A stretch of 16,389 nucleotides of DNA. Origin: Chloroflexota bacterium (GTDB lineage: Bacteria > Chloroflexota > Anaerolineae > Aggregatilineales > UBA3940). A model generated the notes under the pieces. The model saw nothing but the letters and a program-made list of their open reading frames with translations, had not been told where the DNA came from and did no database searches. This document shows, one piece after another, positions 7,071 through 13,188 of the stretch. Each line of letters starts with the position of its first letter. Positions within the stretch are counted from its first letter, which is position 1. The stretch spans positions 1-16,389 of the forward strand of contig DRKO01000060.1 in assembly GCA_011051745.1 (NCBI GenBank), written 5' to 3'. A program made the position numbers and the translations under genes.

Positions 7071-7110
7071 CCCCGATTCCCCGGAAGGGCAGCCCCCTTG
7101 AGCATCGGGG
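7071..7110 (+). promoter_or_regulatory. Nested hairpin in the cytochrome gene leader
   Basis: An outer stem CCCCGAT (7071-7077) with ATCGGGG (7104-7110) encloses an inner hairpin AAGGG (7085-7089) with CCCTT (7095-7099). It ends about 24 bases before the GAGGAG ribosome site (7135-7140), so it probably affects mRNA stability or translation rather than termination. It matches no riboswitch that I know. Confidence 0.35.
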
Positions 7111-7150
7111 ACTGCGAAAGCTACTTGTCTCACAGAGGAGAGCACTGTCT

Positions 7151-7825
7151 ATGCAACTACTCAGTAAACAGTCAGGGAGCCGGTCGCTCCTGCCCGTCAT
7201 CATGATAGGACTGCTGGCCCTGCTGGTCGTCGCCTGCAGCGGCGGGGCGGCTTCCGCCCCTCAGGAACCCGAAGGGGAAGTACCTCAGGCCGGAGAGGGC
7301 TCCATGATGGGGAGCGACGAGGACATGATGGGCGGCGACACCGCTGGCGATGAGCACATGGAAGGCGACGAACATCCCGCCGACGAGCACAACGAGGCCG
7401 GAGCAGAGCACGTCGAGGGCGACGAGCACACCGACGATGAGCACATGGAAGACGACATGATGGGCGGAGGGGGCGGCCACATGCACACCGAAGTGCCGGA
7501 GGAATACGCTGGCCTCTCGAACCCCTTCGCCGGTGATGCCGAAGCCATCGCAGCCGGGGAGACGATCTATCAGGCTAACTGCGCCGTCTGCCACGGGGAA
7601 AGCGGCCAGGGCGACGGCCCGGCTGCCGAGGGGCTGGACCCCGCGCCCGCCAATCTGGCAGACGGGATGATGATGCGCGAGCTGAGCGACGGCTATCTGT
7701 TCTGGCGCATCACCGAGGGCGGCGCAATGGATCCGTTCAACTCAACCATGCCCGCCTGGGGTGCTTCACTGAGCGAAGAGGAGCGCTGGCAGGTGATCAG
7801 CTACATACGCACGCTGAGCCGATAA
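7151..7825 (+). CDS. Lipoprotein monohaem cytochrome c with His/Met/acid-rich linker
   Basis: A 224-residue exported electron carrier. Residues 1-29 are a lipoprotein signal (hydrophobic stretch then VVAC, lipidated Cys29), so the protein is anchored on the outer face of the membrane. Residues 52-112 form a low-complexity linker rich in Asp, Glu, His, Met and Gly, with repeated DEH units and MMG pairs. The cytochrome c domain (about 125-224) has the haem site CAVCH (Cys144, Cys147, His148) and a likely sixth ligand Met200 in STMPAWG. There is only one CXXCH. The ATG at 7151 has GAGGAG ten bases upstream and places the signal peptide correctly; an in-frame ATG at 7052 would add 33 residues with no export logic. 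The gene stands alone; its partner oxidase or reductase is not in the window. The linker may bind copper or other metals, which is inference. Confidence 0.9.
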   Translation: MQLLSKQSGSRSLLPVIMIGLLALLVVACSGGAASAPQEPEGEVPQAGEGSMMGSDEDMMGGDTAGDEHMEGDEHPADEHNEAGAEHVEGDEHTDDEHMEDDMMGGGGGHMHTEVPEEYAGLSNPFAGDAEAIAAGETIYQANCAVCHGESGQGDGPAAEGLDPAPANLADGMMMRELSDGYLFWRITEGGAMDPFNSTMPAWGASLSEEERWQVISYIRTLSR

Positions 7826-7866
7826 GCGCGGCTGGCGAAGCCGGTCACGGCCCGCTCTGCCATCGG

Positions 7867-7910
7867 CCCTGCCGGGGAATCCAGGTTCTGTTCTCCGGCA
7901 GGGTCTCACT
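7867..7910 (+). terminator. Terminator hairpin between convergent genes
   Basis: CCCTGCCGG (7867-7875) and CCGGCAGGG (7895-7903) are perfect 9-bp arms. Pairing continues inward by four more pairs (7876-7879 with 7891-7894, one of them G-U), leaving an 11-base loop. The stem ends three bases from the stop codon of the leftward kinase. The rightward tail TCTCACTTTC is only moderately T-rich. It probably ends the cytochrome transcript and may act on both strands. Confidence 0.6.
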
Positions 7911-10473
7911 TTCGAGGCGAGGGTGGCTCCGTCGGAAGGGTCACACGGAAAAGGCTGCCCCTGTCCACCTTGCTCTCGACCGAAAACTCACCCCGGTGGG
8001 CCTCGACGATCTTCCGGGCAATCGCCAGCCCCAGCCCGCTCCCCCCCGTATGGGCCGCCCGCGCCTTGTCGGCCCGGTAGAAACGATCGAAGATATGCGG
8101 CAGGTCTTCTTCCGGAATGCCGATCCCCGTATCCTGAACCTCCAGCACAATCCGACCATCCCGCGCATACGTCCTGACGGTAACCGTGCCGCCCTCCGGC
8201 GTGTAGTGGGCCGCGTTGCTGAGCAGATTCTCAACCACCCGGCTGAAGGCGTCCCCGTCCAGACGAACGGACGGGAGCGACTCCCCGGCCTCAAAGCGGA
8301 GCGTCAGCCCCTTCTGCGCCATGATGGGGCGGTACATATTCACAAGGCCCTCGATCAGGTCGTTGAAGTTACAGGGGATGAACTCAAATGCCTCGCGCTT
8401 ATCCAGCCGGAGCATCTCAAGCATACTCTCCACCAGCCGCCCCAGCCGCCGGGCTCCCTCTTCGAGTGAGTGGACGCGCTGGTCAATCATGGCGGCCAGT
8501 TCTCTGGCATCCTCCACGTCCAGACTCTCGGCCTGGCTTTCCAGCTCTTCTATCTGCCCCAGTAACCGGCGGCTCAGGGTGCTGATCACGGTGGATGTGA
8601 CGCGCAGGGTCGTGATGGGGGTCTTGAGATCGTGGGAAACGTCGTCAATGAACTGCTGGAGGATGGCGACTCGTTCCCGCTCGATAGCCAGCTCAAGCGC
8701 GTGTTGCTGAGCCCTCTTGCGCTCCGTAACGTCGTAGAAGAGGGTCAGGAGACATTCTTCCCTGCCCAGCCGGATCGGTTCAAAGGAAGCCAGGCCGAGG
8801 CGCACCTCCCCTGATTTAGTACGGTAGGGAATCTCGACGCTGTGGAGGGCCCCTTTCTGCTCGATCTGCCCCAGGATACGCTTGCGGTCGCCGTGATCAA
8901 CCCAGATGTTTAGCTCCAGCGAGGTATGCCCGACCACCTCGCTTGCCGCGTAGCCGGTCAGCTTCAGGAAACTTTCGTTCACGTCAATAAAGTAGCCGTC
9001 CCGCTTACGGGTAATGGCGATGGCTGCCGGGCTGGCATGGAACGCCTTGGCGAAACGCTCCTCCAGTTGCCGGAGGGCCTCCTCAATCTGCTTGCGCTCG
9101 GTGATATCTACCGTCGTTCCAACGATGCGGTAGGGCTTCCCCTCCTCATCACGGAGCGCCGTCCCCCGCGCAAGGAACCAGCGAATCTGACCGTTGCGGT
9201 GCACCAGACGGTGGGTAACTTCAAAGTGGGGGGTCTTGCCCTCCAGATGAGCGTGCAGGGCAGCACGGGTGTACTCCCTGTCCGCCGGGTGCACAACGCT
9301 CCTCCAGAACGCCGGGTCCAGGTCCGCCGCGCTCTCGTCTTCGTACCCCAGCAGTTCCCGCAGGCCGAAGGCGACGTAAACGCTGCCCGTCCGTACATCC
9401 CAGTCCCAGACGATCACCTTACCGGCGCTGCTGGCAAGCGTGTAGCGCTCCTCGCTCCGGCGTAGCGCTTCCTCAAGCTGTTTGCGCTCCGCGATCTCCT
9501 GCTTCAGCAGTTCGTTTGCTCTGGTCAGCCGGGCAGTACGTTCCCTGACGCGCTTTTCCAGCTCGCTGCGGGCCTGCTGGAGCGCCTTTTCGGCCAGCCT
9601 GCGCTCCTCTTCAACGGCGATAGCTCCGGCCAGAATGTTCAGGATATGCCGCTCATCCTCGCCCGGCGAGAAGTCGCCTTCGTACAGTACGCAGAGGGAA
9701 CCAACCTTCTGTGCCCCGCACCGGACGGGCTTTCCGAGGCAGGTATGAAAGCCAAACTGCCGGAGGGCAGAGGATTGCCCGACCAGGGGGGAGTTCGGCA
9801 GATCACGAAGGATCAGGATGTCGTCGCCGGGCTGCCGGGCGATGACCCTGGCGAGGGACTCCCCCAGTTCGGAGAGGAGCGCATTTTCACCCTGCTCACA
9901 GCACGTCCCCGCCGAGCAGACCACGCCACTGTAAAGCCGATTGTAAAGTACACAGGAGGCGTTCAGCACCTCGCCACACAGGCGGGCAAGCCGGGCGATG
10001 TTCTCCTCAGGGTTGATACTCAGGGAGAGGAAACATTTCCCCAGGCACGAGAGCCGGGCTTTCTGCTGCTCGGCGGGCGAGAGTTCCCGCAGGGAGAGGA
10101 GCAGCAGATCATCGCGGCTATCCAGAAAGCGGGCATCGGCGAGCAGTGAGCAATTGCGGCCCTCATGAGCCGCCCTCACGCGGAAATGCTCAAGTGGCGT
10201 GCGGGTCACAACAACCTGCCAGAGGGCGGCAAGCAGTTCCTTCGAGACCCGGCCCGCCAGCAGAGAGTCGACCCCGGGGCGGTTGTTTATTGCATCGGGG
10301 GGAACGTCAAACGTCCGATAGAAGGCGTGGTTGGCGGCAACTGCCCTGAGATCGGTATCCAGAAGCAGCAGGGGGACGGGGACAGCCTGGATGACGCCTA
10401 TTTCGGGAGGCGGGGCGGCCCTTGCCATACTCTGTCTCTCACATCGCGAGAAGTCACGTTGTGCCCTGTCCAT
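7906..10473 (-). CDS. Sensor histidine kinase PAS-GAF-PAS-PAS-HisKA-HATPase
   Basis: An 855-residue soluble sensor kinase. Predicted order: PAS (about 24-135), Cys-rich GAF (141-290), coiled coil (285-345), PAS with PAC (340-465, ending in VDITERKQIEEAL), PAS (466-590, ending in DVTERKRAQQ), HisKA (600-692) with phospho-acceptor His614 in VSHDLKTP, and HATPase (735-848). The ATPase domain shows the N-box (Asn749 and Asn753 in ENLLSNA), G1 DTGIGI (781-786), F-box FDRFYR and G2 GSGLGLA. Ten cysteines fall within residues 143-261 (143, 147, 166, 174, 186, 191, 192, 245, 252, 261), which suggests a redox or metal-linked input. No membrane helix is seen. The start has GGGAGG 11 bases upstream, inside a small hairpin; a second in-frame ATG (residue 16) has a weaker site. 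It is convergent with the cytochrome gene, and no response regulator is nearby. Confidence 0.92.
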   Translation of the reverse strand: MDRAQRDFSRCERQSMARAAPPPEIGVIQAVPVPLLLLDTDLRAVAANHAFYRTFDVPPDAINNRPGVDSLLAGRVSKELLAALWQVVVTRTPLEHFRVRAAHEGRNCSLLADARFLDSRDDLLLLSLRELSPAEQQKARLSCLGKCFLSLSINPEENIARLARLCGEVLNASCVLYNRLYSGVVCSAGTCCEQGENALLSELGESLARVIARQPGDDILILRDLPNSPLVGQSSALRQFGFHTCLGKPVRCGAQKVGSLCVLYEGDFSPGEDERHILNILAGAIAVEEERRLAEKALQQARSELEKRVRERTARLTRANELLKQEIAERKQLEEALRRSEERYTLASSAGKVIVWDWDVRTGSVYVAFGLRELLGYEDESAADLDPAFWRSVVHPADREYTRAALHAHLEGKTPHFEVTHRLVHRNGQIRWFLARGTALRDEEGKPYRIVGTTVDITERKQIEEALRQLEERFAKAFHASPAAIAITRKRDGYFIDVNESFLKLTGYAASEVVGHTSLELNIWVDHGDRKRILGQIEQKGALHSVEIPYRTKSGEVRLGLASFEPIRLGREECLLTLFYDVTERKRAQQHALELAIERERVAILQQFIDDVSHDLKTPITTLRVTSTVISTLSRRLLGQIEELESQAESLDVEDARELAAMIDQRVHSLEEGARRLGRLVESMLEMLRLDKREAFEFIPCNFNDLIEGLVNMYRPIMAQKGLTLRFEAGESLPSVRLDGDAFSRVVENLLSNAAHYTPEGGTVTVRTYARDGRIVLEVQDTGIGIPEEDLPHIFDRFYRADKARAAHTGGSGLGLAIARKIVEAHRGEFSVESKVDRGSLFRVTLPTEPPSPRK

Positions 10474-10484
10474 CAGGCCCCTGT

Positions 10485-10499
10485 CCTCCCTGCGGGAGG
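10485..10499 (-). promoter_or_regulatory. Hairpin covering the kinase ribosome-binding site
   Basis: In the leftward mRNA, CCUCCC (10499-10494), a GCA loop and GGGAGG (10490-10485) make a perfect 6-bp GC-rich stem. The 3' arm is the ribosome-binding site itself, 11 bases before the ATG. Such sequestration lowers translation and can give thermosensor-like or protein-dependent control. Confidence 0.45.
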
Positions 10500-10603
10500 C
10501 CGGTTATCGCCCGCGCCGGGGGAGGCGATTCCGGGGGATCGAGAAAGTCAGAGCGATCCACTCCGGTCGGGTAGAGGGTGACGGAGCCCGCACTTCGCCG
10601 GGG

Positions 10604-10612
10604 ATTATAGCA
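10604..10612 (-). promoter_or_regulatory. Extended -10 promoter of the PAS kinase
   Basis: On the minus strand the sequence TGCTATAAT carries a perfect TATAAT (10609-10604) with the TG of an extended -10. No good -35 is visible 16-18 bases upstream, which extended -10 promoters tolerate. Transcription would begin near 10597, giving a leader of about 124 nt. A second candidate with TACAAT lies some 50 bases further upstream. Confidence 0.45.
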
Positions 10613-10647
10613 CAGAAACGCTGCAGCGTGACTTCTCCGCTGGTAGA

Positions 10648-10671
10648 CGGTTTTCTATTGTAGCAAAACCG
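10648..10671. promoter_or_regulatory. Inverted repeat flanking a TGCTACAAT element
   Basis: CGGTTTT (10648-10654) and AAAACCG (10665-10671) are perfect 7-bp arms ten bases apart. On the minus strand the spacer contains TGCTACAAT, an extended -10 with five of six hexamer matches. A dimeric regulator bound here would cover that element. Alternatively it is a simple hairpin. Confidence 0.4.
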
Positions 10672-10820
10672 AAACACCGTGCAGTTGATGCCGAGAGTAA
10701 AATGGGAAGAGCACAACAGGAAATGTAGCCGAACGGCACACGCACCCTTTTACACCCAGATTCTCCGGCGGGCTCCCCTACCCTCAGCCATGCCGGGAGA
10801 GCAAAGATCGAGGAGGGCTC

Positions 10821-12155
10821 ATGTCAGATTCGGAGACAATCACTATCCGGCGTGCTCATCTTCTGTGGTTCTCCATCCTCACACTTGTGATTGCCACCCT
10901 GGCTTGTAACTTCAGCAACCTCCCATTCGGGCAGGCGGAGACGATCCTCCCGCCAGCCCCGCCCTCCGATCTGGTCGCCGCACAGCGGGGGGCGCATGAG
11001 ATCGTCCTGGTCTGGACGGATGTCAGCGACAACGAGGAGGGTTTCCTCGTGCGGCGCGTCCTGGCCGAGACGGAGGACCCGGGGTTGGAGCTGGGCCGTC
11101 CGCCCGCCGGAGCGACGAGCTTTAGCGACGGAAGCATAGAGTGCAACACCATCTATCGCTATTATGTCTCGGCCTTCAACGCCGCCGGTATCAGCGAGGG
11201 GACATGCCTCCAGATCAGGGTTCCGCCCCAGTGCGAGGATATGTCCCAGCCGCTCCAGATGAGCCCCTGCGAGCCCTCGCCCGCCGTCCTGAAGCCGGAG
11301 GCCGCGCAGGTGGCAACCTCTCAGGCCGCCACACGCGCGGCGGCCCCCGGCAGCGCAACCCGGAGTCCCACTCAGACACCCGGCACGCCCTCTCCCACCC
11401 CTCCTGTAACGCCCAGTCCCACGCCCGTGACGCCGACCGCGCCGACCTGCGGGAACGGTGTCTGTGATGCCGGTGAGGATGGCAACAATTGCCCGGCGGA
11501 TTGCACCATCAGTTTCTGCGGAGATGGTTTCTGCGACTCCGCCGCCGGTGAAGACGCCTCAAACTGCCCGTCGGACTGCACCATCAGTTTTTGCGGAGAC
11601 GGTTTCTGTGACACCGCCGCCGGTGAGGATGCCTCAAACTGCTCATCGGACTGCATCGTCAGCGTCTGCGGAGACGGCTTCTGTGACGCCGCCGCCGGTG
11701 AAGACGCCTCAAACTGCCCGTCGGACTGCACCATCAGTTTCTGCGGAGATGGTTTCTGTGACGCCGCCGCCGGTGAGGACGCCACGAACTGCCCGGACGA
11801 CTGCGGCCTGACCACCTGCGGGAACGGCGTCTGTGACCCCGGCGAGGACGCCTCAACCTGTCCGTCGGACTGCACCCTCAGCGTCTGCGGGGACGGCGTC
11901 TGCGACCCCGGCGAGGATAGCTCCAACTGCCCGTCGGACTGTGGGGCGGCCACCGTGTGCGGGAACGGCATCTGTGAAGCGGGTGAGGATGCCGCGAACT
12001 GCTCGGCGGATTGCGGGCTGAGCCTGTGTGGAAACGGCGTCTGCGACCCCGGCGAGGACAGCGCGAGTTGTCCGGACGACTGCACCTTCAGCTACTGCGG
12101 GGATGGCATCTGCGACCCCGGCGAGGACAGCGTGAGTTGTCCGGACGACTGCTGA
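10821..12155 (+). CDS. Lipoprotein with Fn3-like domain and ten four-cysteine CGxGxC repeats
   Basis: A 444-residue secreted, lipid-anchored protein of unknown function. The signal ends in IATLAC (Cys29 the likely lipidation site). Residues about 46-137 look like a fibronectin type III domain (PPSDLVAAQRGAHEIVLVW, then YRYYVSAFNAAG). A Thr/Pro/Ser-rich linker (181-209) follows, then ten repeats to the very C-terminus. Each repeat has the pattern CG[ND]GxC[DE], GED, CxxDC: four cysteines, probably two disulfides, plus clustered Asp, Asn and Glu that could bind calcium. Repeat starts are Cys210, 233, 258, 283, 308, 333, 356, 380, 403 and 426. Repeats 2-5 are two residues longer (an Ala-Ala insert). 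They recall the Myxococcus Cys-rich repeat and similar CGDG-type repeats in secreted bacterial proteins. There is no sorting signal or catalytic domain. Adhesion or surface display is a guess. Confidence 0.85.
   Translation: MSDSETITIRRAHLLWFSILTLVIATLACNFSNLPFGQAETILPPAPPSDLVAAQRGAHEIVLVWTDVSDNEEGFLVRRVLAETEDPGLELGRPPAGATSFSDGSIECNTIYRYYVSAFNAAGISEGTCLQIRVPPQCEDMSQPLQMSPCEPSPAVLKPEAAQVATSQAATRAAAPGSATRSPTQTPGTPSPTPPVTPSPTPVTPTAPTCGNGVCDAGEDGNNCPADCTISFCGDGFCDSAAGEDASNCPSDCTISFCGDGFCDTAAGEDASNCSSDCIVSVCGDGFCDAAAGEDASNCPSDCTISFCGDGFCDAAAGEDATNCPDDCGLTTCGNGVCDPGEDASTCPSDCTLSVCGDGVCDPGEDSSNCPSDCGAATVCGNGICEAGEDAANCSADCGLSLCGNGVCDPGEDSASCPDDCTFSYCGDGICDPGEDSVSCPDDC
11448..12152 (+). repeat. Tandem in-frame repeats coding for Cys-rich units
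   Basis: Ten units with phases of 69, 72 or 75 bp encode the Cys-rich repeats. The four units at 11517-11816 are exactly 75 bp each and very alike: units starting at 11517 and 11667 differ at about five of 75 bases by eye. The outer units share the protein motif but are more diverged in DNA. This points to recent unit duplication in the middle of the array. Confidence 0.9.
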
Positions 12156-12176
12156 GAGCCTCCGAAGAACGGGGCA

Positions 12177-12220
12177 CGAGGGCGGGCCTGCTGTGGCGGC
12201 GGGCTGCGCCCTCGCTTTTT
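12177..12220 (+). terminator. Intrinsic terminator of the Cys-repeat gene
   Basis: CGAGGGCG (12177-12184) pairs perfectly with CGCCCTCG (12207-12214), followed after one base by TTTTT (12216-12220). The 22-base loop can form further GC pairs. It lies 22 bases after the stop codon and isolates the gene from the ppgK operon. Confidence 0.8.
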
Positions 12221-12234
12221 AACTCATAGGCCGG

Positions 12235-12263
12235 TTGGCCGCCGGACGGCTTTTCGCTATATT
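12235..12263 (+). promoter_or_regulatory. Candidate promoter of the ppgK operon
   Basis: TTGGCC (12235-12240, four of six) and TATATT (12258-12263, five of six) are 17 bases apart, directly after the upstream terminator. The transcript would start near 12270 with a leader of about 165 nt. The hexamers are only moderate. Confidence 0.4.
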
Positions 12264-12300
12264 TGACCGCAGCGTCGCAATACCCCCTTACTCCGATATG

Positions 12301-12399
12301 CCCCTGTAAACGGGGGAACGGATGAACCGTCAGGCCCACAGGGGGTGAGGGCAAAGGGCCGGGCATCGTGGCCCCTGCGAGGCCGGATACCCCCGCAGG
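12301..12399 (+). promoter_or_regulatory. Hairpin-rich leader of the ppgK operon
   Basis: Four inverted repeats follow each other: CCCC/GGGG (12301-12304, 12312-12315), ACGG/CCGT (12318-12321, 12327-12330), GGGCC/GGCCC (12356-12360, 12370-12374) and CCTGCG/CGCAGG (12374-12379, 12394-12399). The last two share a base and could be alternatives. There is no U-tract, and the ribosome site AAGGAG (12422-12427) is free. I cannot match it to a known riboswitch. Confidence 0.35.
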
Positions 12400-12435
12400 T
12401 CGCCACGTTTTGACACAGCGCAAGGAGTGTGACGA

Positions 12436-13188
12436 ATGGAAGTCCTGGGCATTGACTTCGGAGGATCGGGCATTAAGGGCGCGCCGGTGGATACCGGCAC
12501 GGGCGAGCTCCTCGCCCCCCGCCACCGCATCCCCACTCCCCGGCCCTCCAGGCCCGGAGCGGTCGCGGACGTGATCGCGGAGATCGCCCGGCACTTCGGC
12601 TGGCAGGGACCGGTCGGGGTCGGGTATCCGGGCGTGGTGCGGCGCGGGACGACGCTCACGGCGTCCAATGTACACAAGGGCTGGATCGGACTGGACGCCG
12701 CCCGCCTGATCTCCGAAAAGACCGGCTGCCCGGTGAGCGTGATCAACGACGCCGACGCGGCGGGGCTGGCCGAAATGACGTTCGGCGCAGGACGGGATCA
12801 TCAGAAGGGCGTCGTGATCATGATCACGATCGGAACTGGCCTCGGAACGGCGATCTTCACCGACGGGCATCTGGTCCCCAACTGCGAACTGGGGCACATC
12901 GAAATACGGGGCAAAGAGGCCGAGCGGCGGGCTTCGGACGCCGCCCGCAAGCGCAAAAATCTGACCTGGAAGCAGTGGGCCAGACGCTTCGACGAGTACC
13001 TGCGCGAGATGGAGCGCCTTTTCTGGCCGGACCTGTTCATCCTCGGCGGGGGCGGGAGCAAGCGGGCCGACCGCTTCCTGCGCTACCTGACCGTTGAGAC
13101 GGAGGTCGTTCCGGCCCACCTGCTGAACGAGGCGGGGATCGTGGGGGCGGCGCTGGCCTGCCAGCCGGACGCGGTTCCGGAGGTCTGA
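12436..13188 (+). CDS. ppgK: Polyphosphate glucokinase (ROK family)
   Basis: A 250-residue cytosolic enzyme that phosphorylates glucose to glucose 6-phosphate, using polyphosphate (often ATP or GTP as well) as donor. The N-terminal phosphate loop IDFGGSGIKG (6-15) is the PpgK form of the ROK motif. NDADAAG (104-110) holds the catalytic base Asp105, TIGTGLGTA (131-139) is the second phosphate motif, ELGH (151-154) binds the sugar, and LGGGGSK (203-209) is the nucleotide or phosphate loop. The ROK zinc motif is absent, as usual in PpgK, and the helix around LTWKQWARRFDEYL is typical of the family. Length is normal. AAGGAG lies eight bases before the ATG. The stop overlaps the start of the next gene by one base (TGATG), so the two are almost surely translated together. 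PpgK links stored polyphosphate to sugar activation. Confidence 0.92.
   Translation: MEVLGIDFGGSGIKGAPVDTGTGELLAPRHRIPTPRPSRPGAVADVIAEIARHFGWQGPVGVGYPGVVRRGTTLTASNVHKGWIGLDAARLISEKTGCPVSVINDADAAGLAEMTFGAGRDHQKGVVIMITIGTGLGTAIFTDGHLVPNCELGHIEIRGKEAERRASDAARKRKNLTWKQWARRFDEYLREMERLFWPDLFILGGGGSKRADRFLRYLTVETEVVPAHLLNEAGIVGAALACQPDAVPEV

Larger units (their letters stand above)
6540..7150. other. Divergent intergenic region with two leaders
   Basis: This 611-bp stretch lies between the radical SAM gene (leftward) and the cytochrome gene (rightward). It holds a leftward promoter near 6800 with a hairpin-bearing leader at 6540-6790, and an AT-rich rightward promoter zone at about 6985-7025 followed by a 5' leader with a nested stem. 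The part between the promoters (6830-6980) shows nothing I recognise. Short open frames exist inside it, but none has a convincing ribosome site plus protein-like composition. I see no tRNA, small RNA or mobile element. Confidence 0.6.
10474..10820. other. Divergent intergenic region, kinase and repeat-lipoprotein genes
   Basis: These 347 bp separate the leftward PAS kinase from the rightward Cys-repeat lipoprotein. They contain two leftward extended -10 elements (about 10657-10664 and 10604-10611), an inverted repeat around one of them, and a hairpin over the kinase ribosome site. For the rightward gene I see AGGAGG (10811-10816) four bases before ATG, but no convincing promoter. No further gene is supported. 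Confidence 0.5.

Noticed and set aside
7052..7150. Longer N-terminus of the cytochrome from ATG 7052
   Set aside because: It would put 33 mostly polar residues before the lipoprotein signal and has no ribosome site, while ATG 7151 has GAGGAG and a proper signal peptide.
11448..12152. Tandem repeats considered as a CRISPR array or intergenic satellite
   Set aside because: There are no unique spacers between constant repeats. The units keep reading frame, and their variation follows codons of a Cys-rich protein.
12263..12268. TTGACC as the -35 of the ppgK operon
   Set aside because: No acceptable -10 lies 16-18 bases downstream (the region is CCCCCTTACTCC). The pair TTGGCC/TATATT just upstream fits better.
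12311..12350. Resemblance of GGGGGAAC followed by GGGGGTGA to parts of the c-di-AMP (ydaO) riboswitch
   Set aside because: Only two short stretches are similar. The closing stem and the other conserved loops are not visible, so I do not call a riboswitch. A covariance-model search would decide.
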